From Candidatus Latescibacterota bacterium (lineage in GTDB: Bacteria > Latescibacterota > UBA2968 > UBA8231), in NCBI GenBank assembly GCA_003529325.1, contig DPVW01000424.1:1-6619 (forward strand): a stretch of DNA of 6,619 nucleotides, in the 5' to 3' direction. Shown here piece after piece: positions 6,264 through 6,619 of the stretch. A program made the translations under genes and the position numbers. A model generated the notes under the pieces. The model was given only the letters and a program-made list of their open reading frames with translations, was not told where the DNA came from and ran no database searches. Every line of letters begins with the position of its first letter. Position 1 is the first letter of the stretch.

Positions 6264-6268
6264 GGAGA
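6264..6268 (+). promoter_or_regulatory. Shine-Dalgarno site deciding a GTG start
   Basis: GGAGA (inside CGGGAGA) lies 7 bases before the GTG at 6276. It favours that GTG over the in-frame TTG at 6252, which has no comparable site, as the start of the last gene. Confidence 0.6.
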
Positions 6269-6275
6269 TACGCTT

Positions 6276-6619
6276 GTGACGATTCTCGCCACCGTCGAAG
6301 TCGAAGACGAGATCTACACCTACGAGCCCGCTGACAACGGTGCCGGCCCCCTCTGGTGCCATGGTTCCACCATCGTCGTGCGCGCCAACGATCGGGTCTT
6401 CGTCGCCGGTCTGGAGACGATCGCAGAGCAGGTGCCACTCAACAACACCCGCTGGGTGCTGTTTGAGCGAGAGCAGGATGGCCGCTGGCATCTCCTGCAT
6501 CGCGACCTGACGGGCTGCACCCGAGAGCCCTCTCCCATCGTCCTCGATGGCGACGACCTGCTCGTCTCCGCCAATCCCACTCTCGCCGACCCGGGCGAAT
6601 ACGGCGGGCCTGCGGAGCC
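6276..6619 (+). CDS. Partial hypothetical protein, probably of a sialidase/BNR-like propeller family
   Basis: The reading frame opens at a GTG and is still open at the window edge after 114 codons, so only the N-terminal part is seen. The start reads MTILATVEVEDEIYTYEPAD, followed by NGAGPLWCHGSTIVVRANDR, a VFVAGLET segment, VPLNNTRWVLFER (53-65) and REPSPIVLDGDDLLVSANP (83-101). Alternating short strands with a W/Y-rich pattern, and phrases such as NNTRW and G-x-GPLW, resemble a group of propeller-like hypothetical proteins I associate with Planctomycetes and related metagenomic genomes. No Asp-box occurs in the visible part, so this is a resemblance rather than a domain hit. There is no signal peptide at this start. 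Codon use is uniformly GC-rich at the third position, which supports a real gene. It lies about 48 bases after the last stop of the creatininase remnant on the same strand. Confidence 0.72.
   Translation, partial: MTILATVEVEDEIYTYEPADNGAGPLWCHGSTIVVRANDRVFVAGLETIAEQVPLNNTRWVLFEREQDGRWHLLHRDLTGCTREPSPIVLDGDDLLVSANPTLADPGEYGGPAE

Overview
The window reads as GC-rich bacterial chromosome (by eye around 60% GC) from an organism in the style of Planctomycetes, Poribacteria or Latescibacterota. I infer this from the gene mix: a sialidase-like propeller protein without signal peptide, a phytanoyl-CoA-dioxygenase-like enzyme, a mandelate racemase/muconate lactonizing enzyme family member, a creatininase-family remnant, and a second protein of the sugar/propeller type. 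These families are heavily expanded in those lineages. No rRNA, tRNA, CRISPR array, insertion sequence or phage gene is visible.

Layout. (1) 66..980 (+) is a complete 304-residue BNR/Asp-box sialidase-like protein. (2) 977..5811 (-) is a tight four-gene set read right to left. It starts with a 711-residue DUF455 ferritin-like/ATP-grasp fusion (5811..3676), followed by an HD-superfamily hydrolase (3659..3078), a PhyH-type Fe(II)/2-oxoglutarate oxygenase-like protein (3078..2263) and an enolase-superfamily (MR/MLE) protein (2266..977). The gaps are 15-17 bp, then a TGATG junction, then an ATGA junction, so the set is almost certainly one transcript with coupled translation. Its last stop codon overlaps the stop of gene 1 in the shared tetranucleotide TTAG. 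(3) About 5843..6228 (+) holds the broken C-terminal half of a creatininase-family gene, whose pieces lie in shifting frames. (4) 6276..6619 (+) is the start of another gene that runs off the window.

How the genes may work together. The four-gene set combines a predicted diiron-type domain and an ATP-dependent ligase domain in one chain, a phosphohydrolase-type HD protein, an iron/2-oxoglutarate-type enzyme and an enolase-fold enzyme. I do not recognise this as a known pathway. Two of the enzymes have altered active sites: the PhyH-like protein has H-x-G where the family has H-x-D, and the MR/MLE protein appears to have His and Gln where a metal-ligand Glu and a catalytic His are expected. 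Either the set performs unusual chemistry or some members have lost the ancestral activity. The sequence alone cannot decide between these.
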